Source of the DNA: Nocardioides ginsengisegetis
GTDB lineage: Bacteria; Actinomycetota; Actinomycetes; Propionibacteriales; Nocardioidaceae
Reading direction: 5' to 3'
NCBI RefSeq assembly: GCF_014138045.1
Contig: NZ_JACGXA010000001.1
Location: 679,501 to 743,500 of the forward strand
DNA: 64,000 bases
Below the pieces are notes generated by a model. It had not been told where the DNA came from and did not search any database. It was given only the letters and a program-made list of their open reading frames with translations. Numbering within the stretch: the stretch's first letter is position 1; the number at the start of each line of letters is the position of its first letter. This document shows positions 46,529 through 54,435 of the stretch, piece after piece. The translations under genes and the position numbers were made by a program.

Positions 46529-48493
46529 ATGGCGCGCACCGGCCAGCAGCTGCGACAGCGGACCACGAGGGCGATGGCGGAGGGTGGCACCACCTCCACG
46601 AAGCCGGCCGCGGCGAAGGCGGCTCCGGCCGAGCACCGCTTCGGGGACCGGGCCCGCTACTGGTTCGACAACTCGATGGCCAAGGGGACCCCCGCGCTCA
46701 TCGCGTGGCTCTCGGTGATCACCCTGGTGCTGATCGTCGTGTTCACGGTCCTGACCACGATCTTCCGGCTCCGGTCGAACGACGTGACCGGCACTGGGTT
46801 CTTCCACGAGCTCTTCTACAGCCTGCTGCACGCGCTCGACCCCGGCTACATCGGGGGCGACGTCGGGTCCTGGCCGTTCCTGCTGATGATGCTGCTGCTC
46901 ACCCTGGGCGGCCTGTTCATCGTCAGCGCGCTGATCGGTGTGATCGCCACCGGCATCGACGCCAAGCTCGCCGACCTGCGGCGCGGCCGCTCGATCGTCC
47001 TCGAGCAGGACCACACGGTCGTCCTCGGCTGGTCCGACTCGGTCTTCACGATCATCCGCGAGCTCACGCTGGCCAACGAGAGCCGCCGCAAGCCCGTGAT
47101 CGTCGTCCTCGCCGACCGCGACAAGGTCGAGATGGAGGACGAGCTCGCCGCCAAGGTCCCCGACCTCCGCGGCACCCGGATCATCTGCCGGTCCGGGTCG
47201 CCGATGGACATCGACGACCTCGCCCTGAGCAGCCACACCACGGCCCGCTCGGTGATCCTGCTGGCGCCGGAGTCCGAGGACCCGGACGCCGAGGTCATCA
47301 AGACCCTGCTCGCGCTGACGCACGCGGGGCCCGAGGGGCCGCGGATCGTCGCCGAGATCCGCAATCCCCGCAACCTGGAGGCCGCCCGGCTCGTCGGCGC
47401 CGACCGCACGGTCCTGCTCGACATCCGGGAGACGGTCGCCAAGCTGGTCGTCCAGACGTCGCGGCAGTCGGGCGCGGCCGCGGTCTACGTGGAGCTGTTC
47501 GACTACGACGGGGACGAGATCTACTTCCTGGACGAGCACGACCTCGCGGGATCGACGTACGGCTCGGCGCAGCTGGCCTTCGAGAACGCCTCGATCATCG
47601 GCATGATCGACGGAGGCGTCGCCAAGCTGAACCCGCACCCCGACACCCTCATCGACCGCCAGACGCTGATCGTGGTGGCCGAGGACGACTCCGCGCTCGA
47701 GGGCCAGGCGTCCTCCCTCGCCCAGCCCGACCTGGCGCTGCTCGGCACCGAGGAGGGCCGCGACGAGCACCCGACCAGCGCGCTGCTGATCGGCTGGAAC
47801 GAACGCGCCCCGATCGTGCTGCGCGAGCTCGACCACTACGCGCCCGCCGGGTCGACGCTCACCCTGCTGACGGCGCTGGGCAACCCCGAGATCCCCGAGC
47901 TGCGCAACCTCCACGTCCACGTGGTGCACGGCCACACCACCGACCGGGCGACGCTCGCCCAGCACGTGGTGGAGGGCCTCGACCAGGTCATCGTGCTCTG
48001 CTACTCCGACGACCTCGGGGTCCAGGCCGCCGACGCCCGCACCCTCGTGACGCTGCTGCACGTGCGCGACATCCTCGGAAAGTTCGACACGTTCACGCCG
48101 GTCGTCAGCGAGATGCTCGACGACCGCAACCGGGTGCTCGCCCAGGTCGCGCACGTCGACGACGTCGTCGTCAGCGGCGAGATCGTCAGCCTGCTGGTCA
48201 CCCAGCTCTCCGAGGACCAGCGCCTGGAGTCGGTCTTCAGCGAGCTGCTCGGCAACGAGGGCAGCGAGATCTACCTGCGCCCCGCCGAGTGGTACGTCCA
48301 GCCCGGCCACGAGGTCACCTTCGCCACCATCGTCGCCGGCGCCGTACGCCGCAACGAGACCGCGATCGGCTACCGCTCGATGTCGCTCGCCTCCGACCCG
48401 GGCACCGACTTCGGGGTGAAGGTCAACCCCGCCAAGTCCGACGTGTTCCGTGTGCAGGCCGGTGACCGCGTGGTCGTGCTCGCCGACGACTAG
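46529..48493 (+). CDS. CASTOR/POLLUX-type ion channel-like protein
   Basis: 654 residues with a strong AAGGAGG ribosome site before ATG 46529. Two membrane helices (about residues 56-82 and 112-142) flank a pore-like loop (FFHELFYSLLHALDPGYIGG). The rest is cytoplasmic, with tandem RCK-like NAD-binding modules: HTVVLGWSDSVFTIIREL and, later, TSALLIGWNERAPIVLREL. This is the bacterial version of the plant CASTOR/POLLUX (SYM8) channel family, probably a ligand-gated cation channel. IS110 copy 2 starts on the base right after its TAG stop, so the 3' untranslated region has been replaced. Confidence 0.87.
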   Translation: MARTGQQLRQRTTRAMAEGGTTSTKPAAAKAAPAEHRFGDRARYWFDNSMAKGTPALIAWLSVITLVLIVVFTVLTTIFRLRSNDVTGTGFFHELFYSLLHALDPGYIGGDVGSWPFLLMMLLLTLGGLFIVSALIGVIATGIDAKLADLRRGRSIVLEQDHTVVLGWSDSVFTIIRELTLANESRRKPVIVVLADRDKVEMEDELAAKVPDLRGTRIICRSGSPMDIDDLALSSHTTARSVILLAPESEDPDAEVIKTLLALTHAGPEGPRIVAEIRNPRNLEAARLVGADRTVLLDIRETVAKLVVQTSRQSGAAAVYVELFDYDGDEIYFLDEHDLAGSTYGSAQLAFENASIIGMIDGGVAKLNPHPDTLIDRQTLIVVAEDDSALEGQASSLAQPDLALLGTEEGRDEHPTSALLIGWNERAPIVLRELDHYAPAGSTLTLLTALGNPEIPELRNLHVHVVHGHTTDRATLAQHVVEGLDQVIVLCYSDDLGVQAADARTLVTLLHVRDILGKFDTFTPVVSEMLDDRNRVLAQVAHVDDVVVSGEIVSLLVTQLSEDQRLESVFSELLGNEGSEIYLRPAEWYVQPGHEVTFATIVAGAVRRNETAIGYRSMSLASDPGTDFGVKVNPAKSDVFRVQAGDRVVVLADD

Positions 48494-48518
48494 GTCGAGT
48501 CGATGCTCCTATGACGCG

Positions 48519-49613
48519 TCAAGCCGCGATGTCGGGGGTGTTGAGGGCTCGTAGGTCTTGTCGCAGCAGGGTGAAGAGTTCGCGGGCGAGGTAGCGCTTG
48601 AGCTTGCGGCGCAGGTGGGGGTCCGACTTGGCATCGGTGGTGCGGGCGGCGATGTAGGCCCTGGTCGGTGGGTGGTGGCAGAGCCGGTTGAGGGTGGCCA
48701 TGTGCAGGGCACTGTTGGCTTGTCGGTTCCCGCCGCGGTTGAGGCGGTGACGTTGGGTCTTCCCCGAGGAGGCCGGGATTGGACTGGTGCCGCAGAGGGC
48801 GGCGAAGCCGGCCTCGCTGTGGAACCGTTCGGGTTGCTCGCCGATGGCGATCAGCAGTTGTGCCACGGTCTGGGCCCCGACACCGGCCGCGGCACTGGTG
48901 GCCGGGGCGATGGCCCTGGTCAGGGCCGCGATGTCGGCGTCGAGTTCGGTGATCTCCGCGGTGAGCGCCAGGACTCGGCGGGCCAGTCCATGCAGGGCCT
49001 TCTTGGCGGCCTGGACGGGGTCGGTGAGTCTGTTGGTGTCGCGGGTGACGCGGAACCGCACGCAGTGGGTGGCCAGGGTGTGTTTGGTCAGGCCGGTCAG
49101 TTGTTCGCGGAGTTCTTGGGGCGCGGTGACCCTGAGCTGGTGCATCTGGTTGAGCGTGGCGGTGCGCTGCTTGACCGCGGAGTCGCGTTGCAGCTTCAGC
49201 ATCCGCAGCGACTCCACGGCCCCGGTGTTGATCTTGGCGGCTCGGGCGTGACCGGCCAACGCGGTCCGGGCGGCTGCCTCGGCGTCGTAGGCGTCGGTCT
49301 TCCCGCGGCGTCGGCGGCTGGCCCGGTCGGGCCGGTTGATCTCGAGAACCTCGACATCGTGGCGGTGCAGGTGACGGGCCAGGCCGGCGCCGTAGGAGCC
49401 GGTTCCCTCGACCCCGACCTGGGCCAGTGGTCCCCAGGCGCGGAGCCAGGCCAGTAGTTCGGCATAGCCCTGGACCGTGGTCGCGAAGACCGCGGTGCCC
49501 AGCAGCGCGCCGAGTGCGTTGACCGCGGCCGCGACGTGGAAGTCCAGGTGGGTGTCCACGCCGCCGTAGATCCCGACCTGGGCGGACTCGATCTGTGTGT
49601 GGTTGTGAGTCAT
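48519..49613 (-). CDS. IS110-family transposase (copy 2)
   Basis: 364 residues with the same sequence as the transposase at 3383-4477, including DEDD residues D20, E69, D107 and D110 and the C-terminal PASSG serine motif. Identity at the nucleotide level, including the non-coding ends, implies very recent duplication or gene conversion. Confidence 0.93.
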   Translation of the reverse strand: MTHNHTQIESAQVGIYGGVDTHLDFHVAAAVNALGALLGTAVFATTVQGYAELLAWLRAWGPLAQVGVEGTGSYGAGLARHLHRHDVEVLEINRPDRASRRRRGKTDAYDAEAAARTALAGHARAAKINTGAVESLRMLKLQRDSAVKQRTATLNQMHQLRVTAPQELREQLTGLTKHTLATHCVRFRVTRDTNRLTDPVQAAKKALHGLARRVLALTAEITELDADIAALTRAIAPATSAAAGVGAQTVAQLLIAIGEQPERFHSEAGFAALCGTSPIPASSGKTQRHRLNRGGNRQANSALHMATLNRLCHHPPTRAYIAARTTDAKSDPHLRRKLKRYLARELFTLLRQDLRALNTPDIAA

Positions 49614-49849
49614 GCTGGTGCCGTCCTTTCAACAGGGACAGCGCGCCGAGCCGGGTCACGGACAAACCAGTGATGAGACCTCAGCCAGGCTCCTATCAAG
49701 TCACGAGCCCGGCCGGCGCGCCCTGAATGCGCATCGAGCTGGGTCGTGGAGAACGCGCGATCGAATCGACTCAAAGTCAGTCAGCGACGACAGGGCGCAA
49801 CTCGGGTCAGCACGTCCTCCACGACACCGAGACAAGTCTCACTGGCGCA
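49614..49849 (-). ncRNA. Candidate IS110 bridge RNA region (left end, copy 2)
   Basis: Same 236-bp non-coding left end as 4478-4713. Outside this copy the flank reads GGGGCTGACC, so only 7 contiguous bases (GCTGACC) match the internal complementary segment, against 10 at copy 1. That difference is useful for testing whether this segment is a target guide. Confidence 0.45.
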
Positions 49850-49883
49850 GCTGCCGGGGCTGACCGGCGCCCGCGCGTGGCCG

Positions 49884-50009
49884 GAGCGGTGAGCTGTGAA
49901 CCCTTTCCCTGCCCGGTTCGGTTGATGCTTCACCGTCGGGTCGGGCGGGCGGTGGGTGGTGAACCGTTTCCAGATCGGGTTCGGTTGATGGCTCACCGCT
50001 GCGCACCCA
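49884..50009. repeat. Twin-hairpin interspersed repeat (module A), copy 4
   Basis: Unit 1 begins GGTGAGC (49888-49894); its right arm reads GCTTCACC instead of GGCTCACC. Unit 2 begins GGTGGGTGGTGAACC and ends GGCTCACCGC near 49999. A GCGCACCC tail follows, as in the other copies. The repeat is preceded by a shortened GCGCCCGCGCGTGGCC (edge of module B) directly beside the IS110 left end. Confidence 0.8.
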
Positions 50010-50039
50010 CCAGCCCGGCAGCACCCCTAGGCTCGCGGC

Positions 50040-50615
50040 ATGGTCGACATCTTCGGCGACGACGCCGTCTGGCTGGTCCGGCACGGCGAGACCGAGTGGA
50101 GCCGCTCGGGGCGGCACACCTCGACGACGGACCTGCCCCTGCTGCCCGAGGGCGAGGAGGTCGCGCGGGGGCTGGCGGCGCGGCTGGCCGACGTACCGTT
50201 CGCGCTCACACTGACGAGTCCCCGTCAGCGGGCGCGGGTGACCGCGGAGCTCGCGGGGCACGGCGACGCCGAGGTCGACGAGGACCTGGTGGAGTGGGAC
50301 TACGGCGACTACGAAGGCGTGACGACCGAGGAGATCCGCCGGACGGTGCCGGGCTGGACGATCTGGACCGGGACCTGCCCGGGCGGCGAGAGCGCGGAGC
50401 ACGTCGCGGCGCGCCTCGACCGGGTCGTGGCGCGGGCCCGAGCGGCGACCGGGCCGGTGCTGCTGTTCGCCCACGGCCACGCGCTGCGGGCCCTGACGGC
50501 GCGCTGGCTGGGTCTGCCGGTGACCGACGGGCGCCTCTTCCGCCTCGACACGGCGACCGTGTCGGTGCTCGGCTTCGAGCGGGAGTCGCCGGTGGTGCTG
50601 CGCTGGAACTCTTGA
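50040..50615 (+). CDS. Histidine phosphatase family protein
   Basis: 191 residues. The catalytic RHG is at residues 14-16 (VWLVRHGETEWSRSG), with the second arginine in TSPRQRARVTAEL, E in VEWDYGDYEG and the second histidine in LLFAHGHALRAL. These are the phosphoglycerate mutase-like phosphatase residues. Rv3214-type acid phosphatases near the ParA-like gene in mycobacteria are plausible orthologues. The substrate is not evident. It lies 31 bp downstream of a module A repeat. Confidence 0.9.
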   Translation: MVDIFGDDAVWLVRHGETEWSRSGRHTSTTDLPLLPEGEEVARGLAARLADVPFALTLTSPRQRARVTAELAGHGDAEVDEDLVEWDYGDYEGVTTEEIRRTVPGWTIWTGTCPGGESAEHVAARLDRVVARARAATGPVLLFAHGHALRALTARWLGLPVTDGRLFRLDTATVSVLGFERESPVVLRWNS

Positions 50616-50646
50616 CGTTTCGTTGCAGCGCTTGGACCGTGGACGC

Positions 50647-51288
50647 ATGGCGCTCGCGCCCGGCTGCCCGCGTTGCTCGACCCCCGTGGCCCACGGAGGG
50701 GAGGGCGTCGGCTGGTCCTGCCCGGACCACGGTCTGATCTCGCCGCTCTGGCGCCCCCCGGAAGCGTCGTACGACGCCTTCGCCGACCACCTCCGCGCCT
50801 CGCCGTCGTTCCCGACCTACCTGCCGTGGCCGATGAGCCCGGGCTGGACGGTCAGCGACTTCGCGGTCGTGGGCGACGGGCCGGACCGGACGGCGGCGAC
50901 GCTCACGGTCACCTGCGGCACGAGCGAGCTCGACGGTCCGGTCGAGATGATCGTGGTGGCCGAGGAGGCCGGGACCGGCCTGGGCTCCCGCGCCGCGGGG
51001 ACGGTGCACGACGACCCGGGGGCCGACATCGCCGAGGGGCCGCCGTCGGTCAAGGTGCGCATCGACAACCAGGTGGTGCCGTTGTGGCCGGTCTCGATCA
51101 GCGCGACAGGCGGCGAGTTCGACCGGTCGGTCGTCGCCGGCGAGGCCGCCGGCCGGTGGCTCTGGATCGTGCTGCGGCCCGCCTCGGCGGTGCTGCTGCT
51201 GCAGGACGACTGGATCCTGCGGGACGTGTCGGGGCTGGGGCCGCCCCTGCTGGAGATGCCGTTCGGGGGCCCGGCGCCCCTGTGGTGA
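50647..51288 (+). CDS. DUF6758-like zinc-ribbon protein
   Basis: 213 residues from ATG 50647. The N-terminus has a Cys4 or Cys3His zinc-ribbon pattern (GCPRCSTPV ... WSCPDHG) like that of actinobacterial DUF6758 proteins, followed by a mixed alpha/beta domain (LTVTCGTSELDGPVEMIVVA, GPPSVKVRIDNQVVPLWPVS). The gene order DUF6758 - PHP - MarC recurs in streptomycetes, as here. The function is unknown. It is convergent with the hydrolase gene, with 6 bp between the stops. Confidence 0.75.
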   Translation: MALAPGCPRCSTPVAHGGEGVGWSCPDHGLISPLWRPPEASYDAFADHLRASPSFPTYLPWPMSPGWTVSDFAVVGDGPDRTAATLTVTCGTSELDGPVEMIVVAEEAGTGLGSRAAGTVHDDPGADIAEGPPSVKVRIDNQVVPLWPVSISATGGEFDRSVVAGEAAGRWLWIVLRPASAVLLLQDDWILRDVSGLGPPLLEMPFGGPAPLW

Positions 51289-51294
51289 CGCGGA

Positions 51295-52107
51295 TCAGTC
51301 CCCGCTGTCCCCGTGGTCGAGGAAGCGGGTGAGCACCCGCAACCACGGCTCCACGGCCTCGAGGTGCACGTCGTGCCCGGCGCCGGCGATCACGGCCACC
51401 TCGGTCTCGGGACGCAGCGCGCACATGCTCTCGACCTGCCGGTCCGGCAGCGAGCCGTGCTCGCCCCGCACCAGCAGTGTCGGGGCGTGCACCTGCGACC
51501 ACTCCTCGAGGTGCTCCCGCTCGTGCACGTGGGTCAGCGCGCGGGTCAGGGTCACCGGGTCCCACTGGGGCCACAAGCCGTCCGCCCGCTCGTCGAGCCC
51601 GTCCGCCCAGACCTCGGCGACCATCCGGGTGGTCTTGAAGAACGCCAGGAACTCGTCGCGGTCGGCGAACGGCGCCGGCCAGGACGCCAGCCAGTCGCCC
51701 ACCGACGAGGTGGCGGCGGGGGAGTCGCCCCCGAGACCGCCCTCGACCATGACCAGCCGGTCCACCCGCTCGGGGTGCGCGGCCGCGAGCAGCATGGCCG
51801 TGTGGGCACCCATCGACTGCCCGACCACCGGCACGGTGTCGACGTCGAGGTGGTCCAGGACCGCGACCACGTCCTCGACGTACGCCGCTCGGCTGACGTC
51901 GTCGGGACGGCGGGTGCTGCTGCCGTGGCCGCGCTGCTCGACCGACACGACGCACCACTCGTCGCGGAGTGCCTCGATGGTGGCGCCCCACTCGCGCGCG
52001 TAGCCCGCCAGTCCGTGCAGCAGCACGATGATCGGCTTGTCCTCGGCCGTGTCGTAGTACCAGATCTCCGCGTCGGGCCGTTCGACCCGACCCCATCCGG
52101 CGCTCAT
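51295..52107 (-). CDS. Alpha/beta-fold hydrolase
   Basis: 270 residues. The oxyanion region is IIVLLHGLAGYAREW, the nucleophile elbow GQSMGAHTAM, the acid position near LLVRGEHGSLPD, and the catalytic histidine GAGHDVHLE. A lid region lies between them. The substrate cannot be told; esterase, lactonase or C-C hydrolase activities are all possible. Start ATG 52107 is 63 bp from the divergent PHP gene, so the two promoters share that gap. Confidence 0.88.
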   Translation of the reverse strand: MSAGWGRVERPDAEIWYYDTAEDKPIIVLLHGLAGYAREWGATIEALRDEWCVVSVEQRGHGSSTRRPDDVSRAAYVEDVVAVLDHLDVDTVPVVGQSMGAHTAMLLAAAHPERVDRLVMVEGGLGGDSPAATSSVGDWLASWPAPFADRDEFLAFFKTTRMVAEVWADGLDERADGLWPQWDPVTLTRALTHVHEREHLEEWSQVHAPTLLVRGEHGSLPDRQVESMCALRPETEVAVIAGAGHDVHLEAVEPWLRVLTRFLDHGDSGD

Positions 52108-52170
52108 GCACGGAGTCTGGCAGTCCTCGCGGAATCGGGGGCAGAACCTCTCCGGATCTAGAGTTCTCGG

Positions 52171-53061
52171 GTGCGCATCGACCTCCACACCCACTCGCGG
52201 GCCAGCGACGGCACGCAGTCGCCGGAGGAGCTCGTGCACGCGGCGGTGGCGGCCGGCATCGACGTGCTCGGCATCACCGACCACGACAGCGCCGAGGGCT
52301 GGGCCGCCGCGTCCGCCGCGGCCGAGCGGACCGGCCTCCAGCTGGTGCGCGGCATGGAGATCAGCACCCGCCACGACGGCCACGGGGTCCACCTGCTCGC
52401 CTACCTGCCCGACCCGACGCACCCCGAGCTCGTCAGCGAGCTCGACCAGGTTCTCGAGGGCCGCACCTCCCGCGTGCCGGCCATGGTCGCCCGGCTGCGG
52501 TCGCTGGGCATCGACATCACCGAGGACGACGTACGTCGTGCCTCGGGCCACTCCGCCGCGGCCGGCCGCCCCCACGTCGCCGACGCCCTGGTCACCCTGG
52601 GCGTGGTCGCCGACCGCAACGAGGCCTTCGCCCGCTTCCTGGACCGCGGCCGCCCCGCCCACGCCAACCGCTACGCCGCGCCGCTGCGCACGATGATCCG
52701 CGTGGTCGCCGAGGCCGGGGGCGTCACCGTCATCGCCCACCCGTGGGGCCGGCACGGCCAGGAGCGTCCCGACGAGGCGGCCCTCGAGGAGCTCGCCGCG
52801 CTGGGCCTCGCCGGCATCGAGGTCGACCACCAGGACCACGGGCCGCGCAGCCGCGACAAGCTGCGCGCGATCGCGCGCAACCTCGGCCTGGTCGCGACCG
52901 GGTCCAGCGACCACCACGGCGCCGGCAAGGTCGACCACGAGCTCGGCTGCAACACCACCGACCCCGAGCAGTACGCCGACCTCCTCGCGCGCATCGACGC
53001 GGCCGCGGCCGCCTCGTCCCGCACCGCCCCCCTCGTGATCAACCGGGAGAACAATCTGTGA
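52171..53061 (+). CDS. PHP-domain phosphoesterase
   Basis: 296 residues from a GTG start. Metal ligands of the PHP fold are visible: MRIDLHTHSRASDGT, LGITDHDSAEG, GMEIS, VIAHPWGRHG and SSDHHGAGK. The family hydrolyses phosphoesters; close actinobacterial relatives resemble the 3',5'-nucleotide bisphosphate phosphatase YciV/RnaAM group. The GTGA overlap with the MarC gene (53058-53061) couples them. Confidence 0.9.
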   Translation: MRIDLHTHSRASDGTQSPEELVHAAVAAGIDVLGITDHDSAEGWAAASAAAERTGLQLVRGMEISTRHDGHGVHLLAYLPDPTHPELVSELDQVLEGRTSRVPAMVARLRSLGIDITEDDVRRASGHSAAAGRPHVADALVTLGVVADRNEAFARFLDRGRPAHANRYAAPLRTMIRVVAEAGGVTVIAHPWGRHGQERPDEAALEELAALGLAGIEVDHQDHGPRSRDKLRAIARNLGLVATGSSDHHGAGKVDHELGCNTTDPEQYADLLARIDAAAAASSRTAPLVINRENNL

Positions 53062-53675
53062 ACGGCATCGTCGACGGCGTCCTGCTCACCGAGGTCTTCG
53101 TGACGCTGTTCGTCATCATGGACCCGGTCGGCACCGTGCCGATCTTCCTGTCGCTGACCGCCGGGCGCTCGACGTCGGTCTCGCGCCGCGCGGCCTGGCA
53201 GGCCGTGGCCGTGTCCTTCTTCGTGATCGCGGTCTTCGCGTTCTTCGGCCAGCAGATCCTGGAGTACCTCGGCATCTCGCTGCCCGCGCTGCAGTGCGCC
53301 GGCGGCCTGCTGCTGCTCCTGGTCGCGCTCGAGCTGCTGACCGGCAACGAGCAGGAGCCCACGGCCGCGGTCGGCACCAACGTCGCCCTCGTCCCGCTCG
53401 GCACGCCGCTGCTGGCCGGACCCGGCGCGATCGTGGCCACGATGGTCTTCTCCCGCGAGGTCCACTCGTTCCCCGACTTCGCCGCCGTCGCCCTCGGTGT
53501 CGTGCTCGTGCACGTCTGCCTGTGGGCGGCGATGCGCTACTCGCTGCCGATCCTGCGGCTGATCCGGGAGAGCGGCGTCCTGCTGGTGACCCGGATCGCG
53601 GGTCTGCTGCTGTCCGCGATCGCGGTCCAGCTCGTGGCCGACGCGGTCCGCGCGTTCATCGCCGGCCAGGGTTGA
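53058..53675 (+). CDS. MarC-family integral membrane protein
   Basis: 205 residues from the GTG overlapping the PHP stop. Six hydrophobic segments with the family motifs FVTLFVIMDPVGTVPIFLSL and VALVPLGTPLLAGPGAIVAT. The function of MarC/UPF0056 proteins is unknown; a transport role has been proposed, and the old link to antibiotic resistance is not supported. Confidence 0.9.
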   Translation: MNGIVDGVLLTEVFVTLFVIMDPVGTVPIFLSLTAGRSTSVSRRAAWQAVAVSFFVIAVFAFFGQQILEYLGISLPALQCAGGLLLLLVALELLTGNEQEPTAAVGTNVALVPLGTPLLAGPGAIVATMVFSREVHSFPDFAAVALGVVLVHVCLWAAMRYSLPILRLIRESGVLLVTRIAGLLLSAIAVQLVADAVRAFIAGQG

Positions 53676-53752
53676 GATCGCGAGAGGGCTGTTGGGGGCA
53701 CTCTCAGGGGCGTGACCGGGCGCTCGCGCTGCACGGATCGCCCGCTCGGGCT

Positions 53753-53813
53753 ACCGAGAGTGCCTGCAAGTGCCCGCTCACGCGACCGAGAGTGCCTGCA
53801 AGTGCCCACTCAC
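53753..53813. repeat. 29-bp direct repeat at the 3' end of the sigma factor gene
   Basis: Two copies (53753-53781 and 53785-53813) differ at one base and have a 32-bp period; each begins ACCGAGAGTGCCTGCAAGTG. The right copy encodes the last residues of the sigma factor (HLQALSV); the left copy lies beyond its stop. Upstream, GGCACTCTC (about 53697) can pair with GAGAGTGCC of either copy, giving alternative hairpins. Confidence 0.8.
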
Positions 53814-54386
53814 CTTGCGACGGATCCGCTGGAGCGCGTTGTCGACGGTCTTGGCGCCGCGGTCGAGCCGGCCCGCGATGTCGCGGTAGCCGACGCCGTC
53901 GAGCTGGAGGCGCAGCACCTCGACCTCGAGGTCGGAGAGCAGGCCGCGCACCTGCCGGCGCAGGTCGTGCAGGCCCTCGGTCGCGACGACGTGCTCGGCC
54001 GGGTCGGCCAGCGCCGGGGCCGGCAGCGTCTCCCCGATCGTGCGGTCGTCGTCGCCCGTGGGGGCGTGCAGGGGGACGTAGGCGTTGAGTGCCGCGTGCT
54101 TGTGCCGGGTCGCGGCGCGGACGGCGCTGACGACCTGGCGCGCCACGCAGACCTCCGCGAAGGACCGGAAGGACGCACCCGCCTCCGGGTCGAAGTCGCG
54201 GACGGCCTGGAAGAGCCCGATCATCGCCTCCTGCACGAGGTCGTCGTGGTCGGCCCCGATGAGGAAGTAGGCGCGGGCCCGGCGCCGGGCCAGCGTCTCG
54301 TGGCGCCGCAGCAGGGCGTCGAGCGCCGGCTCGTCACCGGCCTGGGCGCGGTGGACGAGCTCCTCGTCGGTCTCGGGGCGCGGCAC
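53778..54386 (-). CDS. sigH: SigH (Spo0H)-like RNA polymerase sigma factor
   Basis: 202 residues. Region 2 reads ARAYFLIGADHDDLVQEAMI and DPEAGASFRSFAEVCVARQV; region 4 reads LQLDGVGYRDIAGRLDRGAK and TVDNALQRIRRKV. The sequence parallels the Bacillus stationary-phase factor SigH through most of its length (e.g. the NAYVPLHAP segment) rather than actinobacterial SigH/SigR ECF factors. It likely directs a stationary or starvation regulon. There is no anti-sigma gene next door. The C-terminal codons lie within a duplicated 29-bp repeat. The symbol refers to the Bacillus gene. Confidence 0.85.
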   Translation of the reverse strand: MPRPETDEELVHRAQAGDEPALDALLRRHETLARRRARAYFLIGADHDDLVQEAMIGLFQAVRDFDPEAGASFRSFAEVCVARQVVSAVRAATRHKHAALNAYVPLHAPTGDDDRTIGETLPAPALADPAEHVVATEGLHDLRRQVRGLLSDLEVEVLRLQLDGVGYRDIAGRLDRGAKTVDNALQRIRRKVSGHLQALSVA

Positions 54387-54435
54387 ACCGGCCCAACGAG
54401 GCCGTCGGGAAAAGGTGACGCGGTGTCAGGTTTGG

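Larger units (their letters stand above)
48494..49849 (-). mobile_element. IS110-family insertion sequence, copy 2
   Basis: 1356 bp, apparently identical to copy 1 and in the same orientation; agreement stops after the GGCGCA at 49849 and before GTCGAG at 48494. It begins at the base after the stop codon of the channel gene. The outer flank at the left end (CTGCC, then GCTGACCGGCGCCCGCGCG) is nearly the same as at copy 1, so both were inserted next to the same repeat-associated sequence. Confidence 0.9.
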
